In this document: positions 12,898 to 27,800 of the stretch, piece by piece | How the letters are laid out: the number at the start of each line of letters is the position of its first letter | How positions within the stretch are numbered: the first letter of the stretch is position 1 | Source of the DNA: Paracentrotus lividus | Taxonomy: Eukaryota; Echinodermata; Echinoidea; Camarodonta; Echinidae | DNA: 64,000 nucleotides | Reading direction: 5' to 3' | NCBI GenBank assembly: GCA_940671915.1 | Contig: CALNVZ010003426.1 | Span: 37,744,543-37,808,542, forward strand | The notes under the pieces: model-generated | What the model was told of the DNA's origin: nothing | What the model saw: only the letters and a program-made list of their open reading frames with translations | Databases searched by the model: none | Translations under genes and position numbers: made by a program

Positions 12898-15800
12898 AAC
12901 TACTACTACTGCTACTACTAGTACTATTACTACTACTACTATTACTATACGACTACTACAACTACTAATTTACTACTTCTACATCTTCTGCTAGAGATAC
13001 AGTACTTCTGGACTACTAGAGCTCACTCCTACAACTTTTACTCCTGCTGCTGCTGTTGTTAAAGCTTCTGCAAAAAATTATAATTTTCACCAACAATTCC
13101 TTTTCTAATCCTCAGCTTTTTTAACTTCAACTACATTGCGCTTAGACCGTACCCAGAGAGACATCCATTGCTACAACACCACTGGTCCTCTCTCCTGACA
13201 CTGCCACTACTTCAATGTCATAGGTGCCTCCAGGTACCAGGTCGGTGATGAAGGCTTCTGGGCATGCATCTCTTGGGATGACAAAGCTTGCTACACCATC
13301 TGGGCCTACTCCTAGGCCAGACTGTCTGGCCGTCACATCCACACGGTAGTTCTCCAGGACACCTGAAGATGCTGGGAGGATCTTTACCAAGATAGTAACG
13401 GGTGACAGGGTGATGATGTCAACGGTTGGGTCAAGTGGGGCTGAAAGACAGAAAACAAAATATATATTAATTTCTTTAATGTCTCTTGATCAAATAATGA
13501 AACAAGGCACAATCAGAAAGGAAATAAAACTTTGTTTATGCCCAGACAACATTTGGCTTGCGATGCATGTGTAGAGCCAGTATTCCACCCGTATCTCCAG
13601 TTTTTTTACAGAGATAGGAGGCAGCCATGATCTTTTTGTACAAACTAATACAGACCATCATTGGGCAATAAAGTCTCCATGATTTTGTCAACCAAAGAGA
13701 TCAATAACCCCAGAGCCCTGTAGATTTTATGCTCTTTATACAATCATACAGCCCTCCCATCAGATTCAGGTTAAGTCCCTATTCCTCTACAGGTCGGGAT
13801 AATGGGCTATATCAATGGAACACTGTAAGTGGGGAGACCACAAAATCTTACCCAAGACATATGTTGCTTCAACAATACTTTGCAAACCAGTACCAGGAGT
13901 TCCTGAAGAGAGAGCAAAGTTGTAGATCTGTCCTGGAGTGAGGCCATTGAGAACCTGACTAGTCTGAGTGGTGGAGATTGGTGACAGTGGAACTCCATCA
14001 GAGGGGGCATACTCAAGGTAGTAATTAAGAGCCGATGGTGCACTGTCCCAAGACACAGCTACACCAAAGCTATCAAATACGGTAAATATCAATATTTCAT
14101 CGGCTGAAAACAAAACATAATATAGTCAATAGTTATGAGCATAATGATACTAAAGGGTAATGTACAATGTGTTCATTACATAAAATGATTAAGCCACATG
14201 GAATAACAGGCAAAATTCTGAAGAACAGAATACAACAAATATATAAATAAAATGTAAAGTTTTAAATGTGTAGAGAGCTCTGTACATGATATAATTGTGA
14301 CAATATTTTTTAGCAACTGTGTTTTTAACCCTAACTTACCTGGGGGGGGCCTTTAAGGCCCCCCCTCGACATTTCTCGCGATGAATCCGCAGTGCGAAAT
14401 TTTTTGATCGCGCCGCTCGCTGACTTTTTACTTTCAAGTCTTGCGCATCTTTTAAAACCATTTTCGCGAAAATTGGGCGTACCGTTACGACATTCCACGA
14501 TTTTCAAAAATTTCCGTCAGACCGAAAATGGTTCAAAAACGTGATTTCATGTACAAAGTCAATACAAAATGTGTTTTCAGGTAGAATTCATAAATGAGTG
14601 GCTATTTTTAATTCTATTGGCAAGAGTCATTTAATTTGATGCTATTTATGGCAGAAATAATGTCACAGACAAATTGTGTCGAAAAAACAATAAAAATAAA
14701 AAGGTAAAAAAAACAAAGAAATACATAAGAAATTAAAAAAACAATAGAATACATAAGAAATCGATTTTGGTACCAGAATTTTTTTCTTTTACAATTCTTA
14801 GGAAGGCTATAAAGAATATTTTCAAAAACAATTAGCTTTCTAGGAGCCTTATTTAGTGAATTAGAGCAAAAAGTATGATTTCACGAATAAATTAGCATAA
14901 TTAATTCATATAAAATAAAATATATGAATTTAGTGCAATTTACCTATGCCACCGCGTAGATTATGTCATTCTCTACCGTTATGCAAATTTTCGTCGCGAT
15001 CGCGCGAGCCGCGGCCGAGATCTTAGGGGGGGGCCTTAAAGGCCCCCCCCCCCCCCCAGGACTTTAAGCTCGCAAAATAGCCCAGGTAAGTTAGGGTTAA
15101 GAGGCATTTTTTGTTTTATTTAATTTTTTCCAGTCTGAGGCGAGGAATTCCATGAAGTTGATTCTTTACATGAATATCATTGATCCCTTCATAATTTTTT
15201 GTTTTATAATTTTTAATTTCATAATCTCTGGGACAACTTAATGCACTTACCAGTAGTAGCAGTGGTTTCACTAACTTCACTTTGTGTAGATCCTGTGACA
15301 GCATAGATCTGTATCCTGTATTCTGTGCCAGCAGCCAAGTAGTCCCTTGAGATGGTAAGATCTGATCCTCTAGGAACATCCTGGAGCAAGGCAGGTTCGG
15401 AGCCATCAGGGAAGAGGTAGATGGAGTAACGATCAAAGTTTCCTCCAGCACTGCCCCATGCAAAGGTGATTCTGGTCTGGGTGGTACCGAGTATCTCAAT
15501 CATGCCTGGGGTCTGAGGATCTGTTAATTCAAAATAAAATCAGATAAAACTTGACAGCTTATCACTAGAAGCAAAATACTTCATCTTTCAGAATTGAATG
15601 TTACGATTAAGTGTATTTGTTGTGTTAGAACGTTTTGTTCTCTAAGAATTACTTGAAAGTTATATTATCATTCAAGATATTAAACACATTTCATAATGCC
15701 AGTATAAAAGAAAGAGGATAAGATAATCAGATTGTTACCCAGGTTCCAGCCTATATCCCTTATAAGGTCATGAAGCATTAACAAAATATTTGTGTAATGG

Positions 15801-18800
15801 TATTAAAGTTCAGAGTCCATGACATTTGCTCCTGCGAAAATTGCTTCATACTCAATCTTGTTGACTGTTTGAATGACTAACTTAAGTCTTGAACTGAACA
15901 CTTAACGTATACCTTACTGTATCCTTAAACTTGACATATAACCCTTACAAGATAAAGCCTGGAGTGCTGGCCGCTGGAGAAAATGTCACCGCGATTTATA
16001 CTTTACAAGGGCCAATTGTGGAAAGAGCTCTCTCAAGAGACATTAGTGTTGAGGCTGTGACTAAGTCCAGGACCTTGTATTCCTGAGTCTTGGGACGTAC
16101 CCTTAGACCAGATCACCAGCATGTTTCAATGAACAACTTACATGTTGTGACTGGCAATTCCTGAGCTTCCATTTGTAATCCAACGATCTGCAGGCTGATG
16201 ACATAGGCTGTCCCTGATGAAAGAGAAGCTATGGTGTAGTCAGTCTCTTGTAGAGCCAGGTTGACAAGTAAATTGTCTGTACCACCTTCCGTTCTGATTC
16301 TAATCTGGTATCCCGTCGCTGATGGTTCAGTGGACATACCCCAGCTGATAGAAATGGTGTTCGTTGTACGGTCCACAAGGACTGGAACTCCCTCCGGGGC
16401 TCGACCTAACAAAACAGTACCATGATTAAGATAATAGAGTGTATGTCTGTATCATTCTGGGATTGGAAACATTTTAAAATGTAGGCAATCTGATTCAATG
16501 TATTTGAAGTATATGAAATTAAATGAATTTTGGTTGGATTGAAATTAAAAGAATAGATTTCTGCCAAAAGATAGCTATTTACGTCATCTAGAATGTAAAG
16601 AGTAAAAAGAAAGAAGTAAGAAATCTAACCTGTTGTTCCAGCAATCTCAGCTGGCTGACTGCTACTTGTTCCTCTGATGGAGATGATGGATATATCATAC
16701 GAGGTCTCAGGCAACAGATCAGTGAGGGTCAAAGAGGGTTCATCACCACTGGGTACAGGTATAGGAGGGCCGTTATCAGTCCCAACCTGGGCGTATGTGA
16801 GGCTATATGAGTCATAGAAACCTTCTGATGGTGGACTCCAGGAGACATCGAGCTCAAAGGCAGCTGTTCTGGTGATGGAGACTTCCTCAGGTGGGTTTGG
16901 TACTGAAGGAACAAATAAAAAGTACCAATGACATCATTAGTCTAGAAATGGTGCTTTGTTCGGCTACAGGATTTAGGGCAGAATTTAGATGGTGAAGTAC
17001 TGCAAGAGATATCAAGCTCAAAAACAGCTGTACTTGTGATAAAGACATCCTCAGGTGGGTTTGGTACTGAAGGAACAAACAAATAATAACAATGACATTA
17101 CAAAGTAAATACATGCGATAAAATGTATGTTAGAATATTACTGGGGTAGCAGAAGATTAATAATGGTAGAAACCAGGAGACCAGGTGGAAAAATCCTAGG
17201 TTTGAACAAACTTGCTTCGCAAAGACACACAGTTACACTAGAGTTATATTTTAAACATTTTATAGCCCTTCACTTGTACAACACGACTCAATGGTCGGGA
17301 AACCAGTATTTATCTACAATCCACATCTATAACACTAGAGTGAAAGGCCAAGGCAGAAACTTGGCGTGTATGCGTTGGCCAAATGGCGCGAAAATATAAT
17401 TTACAAGCGCCATCCTGGTGTGGGCATGTTTTGAACACTACAGGTGGATTTGGTACCAAGCAAACAAACCTAATCAATAAAAAATTTCATTTCATTCATT
17501 CATTGTAAGTACAGTGATACTTCTGGTTTATAGCGCATAATATCCATTACGATCATTACAATAAATCATGGCCTGAAAAGTACAGAGTAGACAGTAAAGA
17601 CATGGACAGAGAAGTAGATTAATAGCAATATTGGACTACAGTTGCATCATGAACTCACAGGTGTATTGCTGCGAAACTGGACCTACATCACCAAACTGCG
17701 ACCTCACAGAGAATGTGTAGAGCTGACCTGGTGTAAGGCCTTCAAAGATAACAGACTCAGTGTCCAATGTTCTCATGGTTCCTTCATTAGGTAGGATGGA
17801 AGGTGTATACACCAATGCAGCAACGCCATTCCATGTGATACGAATTGATGTTTCAGTAACCTCTTTGATGTTTACACCACCAGCAACACCGGGTGCTGCG
17901 AAAGAAACAAAAATTGTGTGAATTATAGTTTTGTTGTTCTAGTTTTTTGGATATTAGAATTTAAAAAACGTCATATTTCTTTTTATCAGAACAGTATTAA
18001 ATTTCAAAATAAAAATCACACTCAATCATAATTAAAGGGGAAGTTCACCCTGGAATTTCATTGCTTTTAAAAAATGCAGAAAAATAAAAGAAAAATATTA
18101 ATGAAAGTTTGAAGAAAATCGACCATAAAATAGCGAAGTTATGAATATTTAAAGTTTTGATTCTGTGACGTCACGTGCGAGCAGCTCTCCCATGTGTTGT
18201 GTAGGTAAATTCCATAAATTTGTCTTTTTTCATGGTTCTTGATAAAGGAATGGGTCAATTTGATAGAAGTATGTATATTAACATATGTTTGATGATATAT
18301 CGACCGCACAGGTGAAATATTTAATTTTCTTCTGAAAAAATGACACTTTATGGAATTTACACTACATAACACATAGGAGAACTGCTCGCATGTGACGTCA
18401 CAAAATCAAAGCTTTAAAAATATTCATAACTTCGTTATTTTTTGGTCGCTTTTCTCCAAACCTTCACTCATATTTTTCTTTTATTTTTCTGCATTTTTAA
18501 AAACAAATTTAAACCCAGGATGAACTTTCCCTTTAAGTACTTATCAAGTAAAGTATCAAATTCTGAGAATGTTAGGGACTTGGGCAGAAGATGTATTTTA
18601 ATTTAAGGGCCATAAAGATATTTGTTTGACGATGGTTTGTTTTACTTGATGTACAAACTGTAAAAGATACCTCATTTTTGAATGGATGTGAATAATCCTT
18701 TGCAACATATCAAATATATGAGTACTATATTGTTCAACGCTCATTGGGAATACCTTTTGCGAGAAAGGACACCAACAAACACTCTCTTTTCAACAAGACC

Positions 18801-21800
18801 TCATAGATAGCGGAATGATCTTGACCAATGATCTGTTTCAGTCCCAAATATCCAGAGTGTCAGGGGCACACTCTAGCATGCACTACCCACCAAAACATAA
18901 ATTACCGACAAGCTCACGACAACTTCAGAATGGAAAACTGCCTCTAATTAAAATTAGAATTTAAAATATGTACCTGTAGTGACAGAAATAGTATCGGTAA
19001 AGCTGGTTTGTTCTGAGCTTCCTTGCCCTGACACAGTCACTAAATCACAGTGTATTCAGTATCCGGTTCAAGACCTGAAAGGAACTGCGTTGTCCTGGTC
19101 TTTTCCAGAGGGAATGGAGAATCCAGAGCTCCATCAGCAGGGTCATAGGTCAGACGGAAGCCATCAAAATCAACCAAAGATGTGGAAGGTGCAGTCCATT
19201 CCAGGGTGAATGAATTGTCATCAAGGTTTGTCAGCTGGAGTGATCAAGTTAGGAGCAGATGGTCCTGAGGATGAAGAAAATAAGTAAATGGTGAGAGTCG
19301 TTGACTACATGTATCACATATCCTGCAGCCCCTCGAAAGCCATCAAATATTTGCAAAGAGATGCCAATGGTATCCATCATTTAAGTGTGACTAACGGTGC
19401 TTCTTTCATCATGCACGTTGGTCATGTCTGGTAACGTGCTTTATACACAGCTATATTATTATCATTATTATTATTATTCTTAATATCAAATGGGCAATAT
19501 CTTCCAAAAGAGTTACCTTAAGGTAAAGGGTTCTGTGTAAGTGGTAAGAAGAACACAGATCTATTGTACATTTTGTAAGAAGAATAGGGAAGTCATTCTT
19601 ATTAATTAAATCTCCCTCTCAAAATCTAATTATGGCATACTGCAAAAAAATATTTCCTTGTAATTTTGAAATTTATTAGGATTCATGAGGGCAAAAGTTT
19701 CACATTGTTCATAATATTCTCATGACTGTAAATAGCCTTATATATTGAAGTGAAAACTTAACACTCTATTTGCCACACAGTGCAAACAACGGCTTGACTA
19801 TGGTGAAAAAGACTTTGATAACTCACTTGTTCGAGCCTGAATTCTATCTATTTCTGTGTAGAATGATCCTCGTCTTGTTTCCAGTGTCACCTCATAGAGA
19901 GCACCTGGCCTCAACCTTGGATGTCAAACTGAGGCTGAGCTGATCGTGAAAGGGTCCTGTAGGTGAAAGTACCGGAGGGGAGGACACTGTATCCATAGCG
20001 ATAATCATCAAAGGTACCAGTAACAGGTCGAATACGATGAGAAGAACATTCTCAACAGCCGAACGCAGCCTCATAATGATGGGTTCTGTGAGTGGATACA
20101 TATACATACATATGTTAGATAAGTTGAGGTACTATAAGGCTCGTCGATTGTTGTGATTCACACTATTATAGTTATATATTGCTTTCAATATTTTCTTACT
20201 AAATTTTGTTTTATAATATCATGGTATCGTGTTACTTACCATGTGACCACAACAGAACTTGATGGCAGGCACAGTAAATGGATAGGCAACCATTTAAAGG
20301 TATGTTCATCCTTTTTCACAAATTTCGAAAAAACTAATGCAACTTGGCATAATCTTAGAATATGATCAACCTATACTGTCTATTCAATCTTACTGTCATA
20401 GGTTGCCTAGATCAGTAATATGAAATGAAAATCTGGCCACCAATCTTGACCAGCTCTCCATCAACATCGTTGATATTACAGCGCGTGCAGCACGGGAAAC
20501 ACACAGCAATATACACACGGCGCATCAGCGTGCATTGTTCTCTGAGCTAACGGTCAGCAGTTCGCACCGTACGGTATATTTTTCGAGGTTCGAAAAAATA
20601 GGAATGAATTTTGATAATCGCAATATAATGACAAACATACACAATTGAGCTTCATCATGTTGTAGGGAGATATAGTCATTGGTATACTACTATATCCTCT
20701 CAAAAGCTAGAAATGTAATATTTTTACCTGCAAAAGGCTGACACTACCTTTAAATTACATGCAAAATAAGATAGAAATGAATAAATGACTAGTGCTGAAC
20801 AAAAATACTAATCTGTGATTAACAGTCTACAGATCTTGGTCTAAAATAATTTCTAAAAGTTCTCAAAGTACAATAAATTTGTATTTCTCCCCAAAAATCA
20901 TCTTTTTCATCTGAACTCTGGCACTTCGTTAAATCCAAACATGTACTACTATATAATTATGCTACGTTACTAAATAAAAATATCTCTTCATCAATACCAA
21001 TTCAAACAAAAATCATTTGTACATGTACTTTGATTATCCAATAAATGATTATCTTATCTTATCTTATCTTAATTTACTCAAATTTAAAAAAGTTCTGAAA
21101 GTACAATAAATTTGTGGTGTCTCCTTAAAATCATTTTATTTCATCTGAGCTCTGGCTATTTCTCGAAAATATATAAATGCAATAAATTCACAATTGTGTT
21201 ACTTTACAAAATAAATATATTCCTTTATCAAGATCGAATCAAATGGAAATCAATTCGGTTTGATTATCTATTGATTTCCTAAACTAATTGGTTGCCCTTG
21301 AACAGTGCTATTGCTTACCTGTAGATACTGTCGTAGTAATGGCTTCACTCTTCTGCAATGAATCTCCACTGCCGCTTGTACTCCTAATCTCCACAGTGTA
21401 CTCTGTGTCCTCCAATAAACCATCTATATCCTCACTCACTTCATCCCTGGGTACAGTCTGCACAGTTGTATCGGCCGAATTGGCGACAGGATAGACAGTA
21501 ATTTCATAGAACTCAAAGTCATTCAAGGCTGCCATCCATGATACCCTGATGCTTTCTGCACTCAGTGGAGCAGCAAGCGGACTTGTAGGGGCAGATGGTA
21601 CTAAGACACAAAACATTAAAATGCAACAGTATATAGTCACATAATTATCACAAGTCCGATCATGGGTCTAAAATCAGGTCTTTTTCTACTGAAAGGACTA
21701 TTAAGGGACAGAACAAAGTTAGTTAATTATGTAACTGTCCCAATTTCTTTTGACAAACAAATATCATTACAAACAAATATCATTACAAAAAGACCATTAG

Positions 21801-24800
21801 AGAGGTAGAAAAAAATTTACTATTTCATATCCTTAGAATTTCTGACTAATACCAATTATTACAGAAGGGACAATTATAGGAATGCAGACAAGTTATTTTT
21901 TATTTGGTGAAGTTTTATAACAACGCTATTTTTCCAGAAGGAATATTAGGATGAAAATAACAAAAGATGTATATAAACTAGATGAATCTTCGACCGCGCA
22001 CGGTCGGAAGGCATGCCTCTGTATTGCCACATCGGAAAAAAAAGGCATGCGCATGTTGAGTATACCCGAAAGTACTGATGCGGGTATACAGACCCATTCA
22101 CTGTGACCTGGTAAATTGAAGTGTGACCTTGCTGTCTAGAGAGTAGGGCAACGATTGGGAGGATTCAGGCTTGGTGCGGGCATCACACACCACCACATAC
22201 CGTTACTATTAACCTTCCCAGGAAGAATTAAGAACTATTGTCAGGTTAATGCGAGGCCAGGAGTGTTATTCGTGTACCAGAGAATTGTAAGTTTATGCCC
22301 ACCGTAGGTGGTGCCGGGCATAGTTCGTTTGTCCGTATCGTGTTCCATCGTCTGTCTTCGTCTCCGATATTAAAAACTTGAGGATCACTTCAAACTGGAT
22401 ATGATTATGTAGGGACAAATCTATAACTTGTGCATTAGGTCAAGTCAAAGTCCAGAGCATGTAATCAGAAAGTGCTCTCTGCACATACTTAAAAACCGTT
22501 TGAGCGGGCAACTCACTTGGGTAAGTTGCTATGGGAGGGCATAAAGATAATTTAGGCATTNNNNNNNNNNNNNNNNNNNNNNNNNNNNNNNNNNNNNNNN
22601 NNNNNNNNNNNNNNNNNNNNNNNNNNNNNNNNNNNNNNNNNNNNNNNNNNNNNNNNNNNNNNNNNNNNNNNNNNNNNNNNNNNNNNNNNNNNNNNNNNNN
22701 NNNNNNNNNNNNNNNNNNNNNNNNNNNNNNNNNNNNNNNNNNNNNNNNNNNNNNNNNNNNNNNNNNNNNNNNNNNNNNNNNNNNNNNNNNNNNNNNNNNN
22801 NNNNNNNNNNNNNNNNNNNNNNNNNNNNNNNNNNNNNNNNNNNNNNNNNNNNNNNNNNNNNNNNNNNNNNNNNNNNNNNNNNNNNNNNNNNNNNNNNNNN
22901 NNNNNNNNNNNNNNNNNNNNNNNNNNNNNNNNNNNNNNNNNNNNNNNNNNNNNNNNNNCGGAGGCATTATGTTTTTCGGGTTGTCCGTCCGTCCGTACGT
23001 CCGTCCGTTCCGTCCGTAGTCTGTCCATTTTCGTTCTCCGATAGTATGCATAATGAAGAACTTGTATCGCACGGTATCACACATTCACAATTAAATGTGA
23101 GATTCTTGGCATGCATATGGATTAAGGAACAATAGTTATCTGATGTTATACCCTCTGGATGACATCCCTGGTTGGATCACTCTAGATCACAACGTTCTAG
23201 ACCTCATAGAGCCCTAATAATTCACCTAGAAATCAGTTTTCATTGCCCCTCCCATAAGGCACACATTACCCAAGTATTGAAGAGGTTCTGAACCCCGTCC
23301 TTGAAACGTGATTGTAAAATGATTATATATGGCGTCGCTTCTCGCCAACGAGACCAGAACTTCACTAAGCAAACCCAGTTTTACAATTTGTGACGCGGCT
23401 CCTGGACCGTTTGACTTTGGTTTTTTCTATAAAACCTACATTGTCACCAAACAAGTCTAATCTTGCGATGTTACATGATGGCAGTGATCATATGCTCGAT
23501 GCCTATGAAGAATGAGTGGAGAGAACTACAGATAGTATAGGGTCATGAGGTCAAAGGTCAAAATGATCACAGATGTAGCATTGTATACATAAAAATGGTT
23601 TCGTTCTCGGCAATAACGTAAAGAACTGTTGTGACGGGTCAACTTCAAACTTGAGTAAGTAGCCTAGGCCTCGTGTGCATATGGAGGCAATGAACTGATT
23701 AAGATTTTGGGGTTCAAAGGTCACAAGAGGTCATTGTATACATAAAAATAGTTTGTTCTCGTGATAACTTAAGAACTGTGTAACGGATCATCTTCAAACT
23801 TGGGTAATATGTGCATATTGGGAGAAGCAATGAATCTGATTAATGTGGGGGTCATGAGTGTCAAAGGCACAGAGTCATTGTGTACATGAAATGTTCTCGT
23901 TCTTGCGATAAACTTAAGAACCGTTTGAGCGATAAACTTGAACTTGGGTCATATGTGCATATATGAGGTCAATAACTGATTAGATTTTGGGGTTCCATGA
24001 GGTCCAAGGTCACAGGTCTTGTGTACTGAAAAATGGCCTCGTTCTTGCGATAACTTAAGAACCGTTTGAGGGATCAACTTTCCAAACTTGGATCATATTT
24101 ACATATGGAGGGACAGTGAACTTATCAGATTTGGGGTCATGAGGTCAAAGGTCACAGAGGTCTTGTGTTACATGAAAATGGCTTGTTCTTTGTAATAAAC
24201 TTAAAAAAACCGTTTGACGGATCATTTTCAAACTTGGGTCATATGTGGCGCATATTGGACGGACAATAAAACTGATTAGAATTAGAGTCATGAAGTCAAA
24301 GCTTCAAAGGCCACAGAGGACATTGTGTATTACGTGAAAATGGCTTGCTTCTTGCGATAACTTAAGAAACAGTTGATGGTATGAACATCAAAACTTGGCG
24401 TCATGTGTGCATATTGGTAGCAGACAATGAATTTATTATAATTTTGAGGCATAAGTCCAAAGGTCAAGGGTCACAGACGTTCATTGTATACATTGAAAAA
24501 TTGGCACGGTTCTGCATGTAACTTCTAACCGTTTTAGGATCAACTTCAACTTGTGGTCATGTGGGAGGAAAGATAAACTGATTAGATTTTGAGGTCAGGG
24601 ACATTCAAAGATCACATGTGTTATTAGAAAAATACTCGTTTGTGCAATTTCGAAGCGACCTTTACAGATTCAACTTAAACATGTTATCCTTTTTATTACA
24701 TCAGTAGCCATTCCTTCCTGAGTTGCGAAATAATCTATATACAACTTTTAAAGATTGGGGTCGAATATCTCAAAAGATGTCATGTATAAATGAGTAAAAT

Positions 24801-27800
24801 GGTAGGGACCTATGGAAGATGTATTGAGAAATTTAATTTCTGGTGAATCTGTGTTTTATAAGTCAACATTAGAAACCAACTAGACCTACATTTACTGTAT
24901 AATCCAATATTTTAAAGGTATTTCTGCGATGTTGGAAAACATGGGGAGTGGATAATTTTGCAATTTGCAAGGTTTTTATTACTATTAATAGCCTCATATT
25001 AGATTAGGAATTATTGCAAAGATGGACAAGCGCAATTTGCAAAAATAAAATCACTTAAAAAAAAAAAGGCTTAATGTGAAGTGTTTGGTTAGCAACCTGA
25101 ATCATGAAATATGAAAATGTGAAAAGTGTTTTATTTGATATTGCAGACCAATGTTAGAAGTAACTTTTCATTCACCTATTACCAAAACGGTCTAAACTTT
25201 TTTACCATAGTGATACATCAATTCAAGATAACTTTGCTTACCTGTGCGGTTAAATCCTTGGGTTGGATCACTGGTAGATGAAAATCCATCTCCATCAGAG
25301 ATAGTTCTGACCTCTACCACATAATCAAACTCTGGGAGTAGATTGATAATCTCAAGCTCTGTGACCGAACTATCCACAACCATAGTCAGTGCAAGGCTGG
25401 AAAGGAGCTGATCAGCAGGACTAACACGGACCTCATATTGATTGAAGATGGAATCTGATGAGGGTCGGACCCACGAAGCAACAAGAGAAGAATAGGGCAC
25501 TGATCCAAGTACCACATCTACACTATCTGGAGGATCCGGCTCTGTGGAATAGATAACGTTTATAGTGAAAGTCGTCAGATATTTTCTATGGCAGCAACAA
25601 CTGAAGTGGCATTGGAGTTTGAGGATATCATATTATGGTTAGATATTAATTAGTGATTGAATCAGGATTGAAATTATGATCAAATTGCTTTACAATTTGC
25701 AAATAGAACAATATGTAATATAAAGTATTAAGTACATAAAAGCAAGTATAGACAAATTAAATCCTGATTCGGTTGATTTTCGCATATTCAGAAACAATTG
25801 AAAATGCAAAAAAGTTGAATTTGAACAACATACGAAGGATGACACTTAAGCATTTGATGTTTTTTGTCAGAGGATCGAGCTAACAAGGGTATCTAAACAG
25901 TAGAAGATGCAGGAAGTCTGTAATATTGATCTATTAGAAAGTAGAAATCACCCTAACAAATTTTAGGAGCAAAGCTTAACATAGCTATTTAACCATGCCT
26001 ATTCAACAGCTAATACATTAAGAAAAGACAAAGAGCAAGAGAATGAATAGGGATAATGTATATGGGTAGAAAGAAGAGAGAAAAGGATATTAAATGAGAC
26101 AATTCATGAAGAGTGGCTGATATGAGAGCAATACTTACTTGTTCTAACTTGGATGGGTAGACCTGGAGTGTTACCAACAAATATGTTAATGGTATAAAGT
26201 ACACCTGGAATAAGACCATCAAACTCTCCAACAATATCTGGAGGAATGTGGGTATTCCCTTGCAGGTTGTCAGTTCCTAAGACAAGCTGAATGAAATACT
26301 GATTGGCGTTGGGGACTTCTCCAAAGGTATAGGCAATGGAGTTGGTTGTGACACTGCGAACGATGATCTCCCCTGGTAGGGCAGCATCTGAGGTTTGAAG
26401 ATGAACATGATATAAAGAGCCTCTGTCAACATTTACAAATGATATTGTAATAGCCATGTAGCTAGTGAAGAAAGTATGTTTCTCTCATTGAATGGCATGA
26501 GACAAGAATAACAAATGAGACAAACAAGATGAGAGAGAGGGATGAAAGAGCTTGAAGGGGGGGGGTAACATGAAGAACTTGGTTAAAAAACCTTAAAAAC
26601 TGTCCCTCAATCAATGGAAGTGAATTCTTCTGCTATTAAGTCTTTCTCATTCATTAATTTTAAACATTTCTAAAGAGTGTTTTTATTTCTTAAATTTTTC
26701 TTCGACAATAAAGATATCATTTTTAAAATTGAAGATTCTGAGGGGTCATTTTTATAATTCTGAAAAAAAAAACATACTGAAATTGTTAAAGTGTAAATTC
26801 ATCAAACAAAGACTTTATACTCCAATTCATTAAACATGGAATCCCCCAACAAAACGCAAAGATACAGGTATATTGTGTAATTGCACATGGGTATCATGTT
26901 ATGCCAATCCATTAAGTCAATACAGGAATCCCACTACAAGTGTCTACTATTTCCATTATCTTCATCGTAACATTAATTTACCCGTTGTGAATGGTGCCGA
27001 AGTGGGTTCACTGGAGCTAACTGTACTATCCAATCCAGTCACTGCCGTTACAAATACCGTGTAAGTGGTCTGGGCAGAAGGGTAGATATGGTCAGAGTTA
27101 GATCGTCCATCGCATCCACCCTGAAATAGCAGGTGTACTTCCATCAGGAGGAGAATACCTGACTTCGTAGAAGCTGACATCACCAACAGATGCACTCCAA
27201 ATGACTGTTAAGTTGGTGGATGTTGGGCTACCGAGGATGGGGCCTGGAGCTTGGGGTCCTGTAGGGGATGAGAAAAGCATGGAAGAAGTACATTAGAGGA
27301 CAGAATAAAAATGGATTTATTTGCTGCTGTTACTTTACTTTAGGTTAGACACAAAGGTCATGGATATAAGGAATATTTACAGTATTCACAGTTGTCCTGT
27401 CTTTGCTTGTCTCAAGATAAAATGGAACACACCCCCTCTCCCCTCTGCTGAGCAGATAAAAACGTGGAAATGACCATCACATTTTGCAATTCCCGTATGC
27501 TATTAGTCTTTAACACTTTCAATATTTCTCCCCCGTACATAAACTATACGACTATTTATTCTAAACAGATATATTATGGCGAGGCAAGTAATTATCTTTG
27601 CCTTCCAAAATTAGCATCAAATAGGCCTATATGAAAATCTATTTCCTTTTCCAAACTATATTTTCCTTTTCAAAATTTTTAATTTTTCAATATTCAATTT
27701 TTACACCTGGAAATAGTGCCCACCACCTTCAACACATAGAGGCAACTTACTTGTGCGGACCATTAACAGTCCTTATAAATTCGTTAGATAAGCTACTGAT

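Noticed and set aside
12800-12994. Poly-threonine open frame on the plus strand
   Set aside because: Pure product of an (ACT)n microsatellite.
22440-23084. Frames crossing the first run of N
   Set aside because: They exist only because N was translated as unknown residues.
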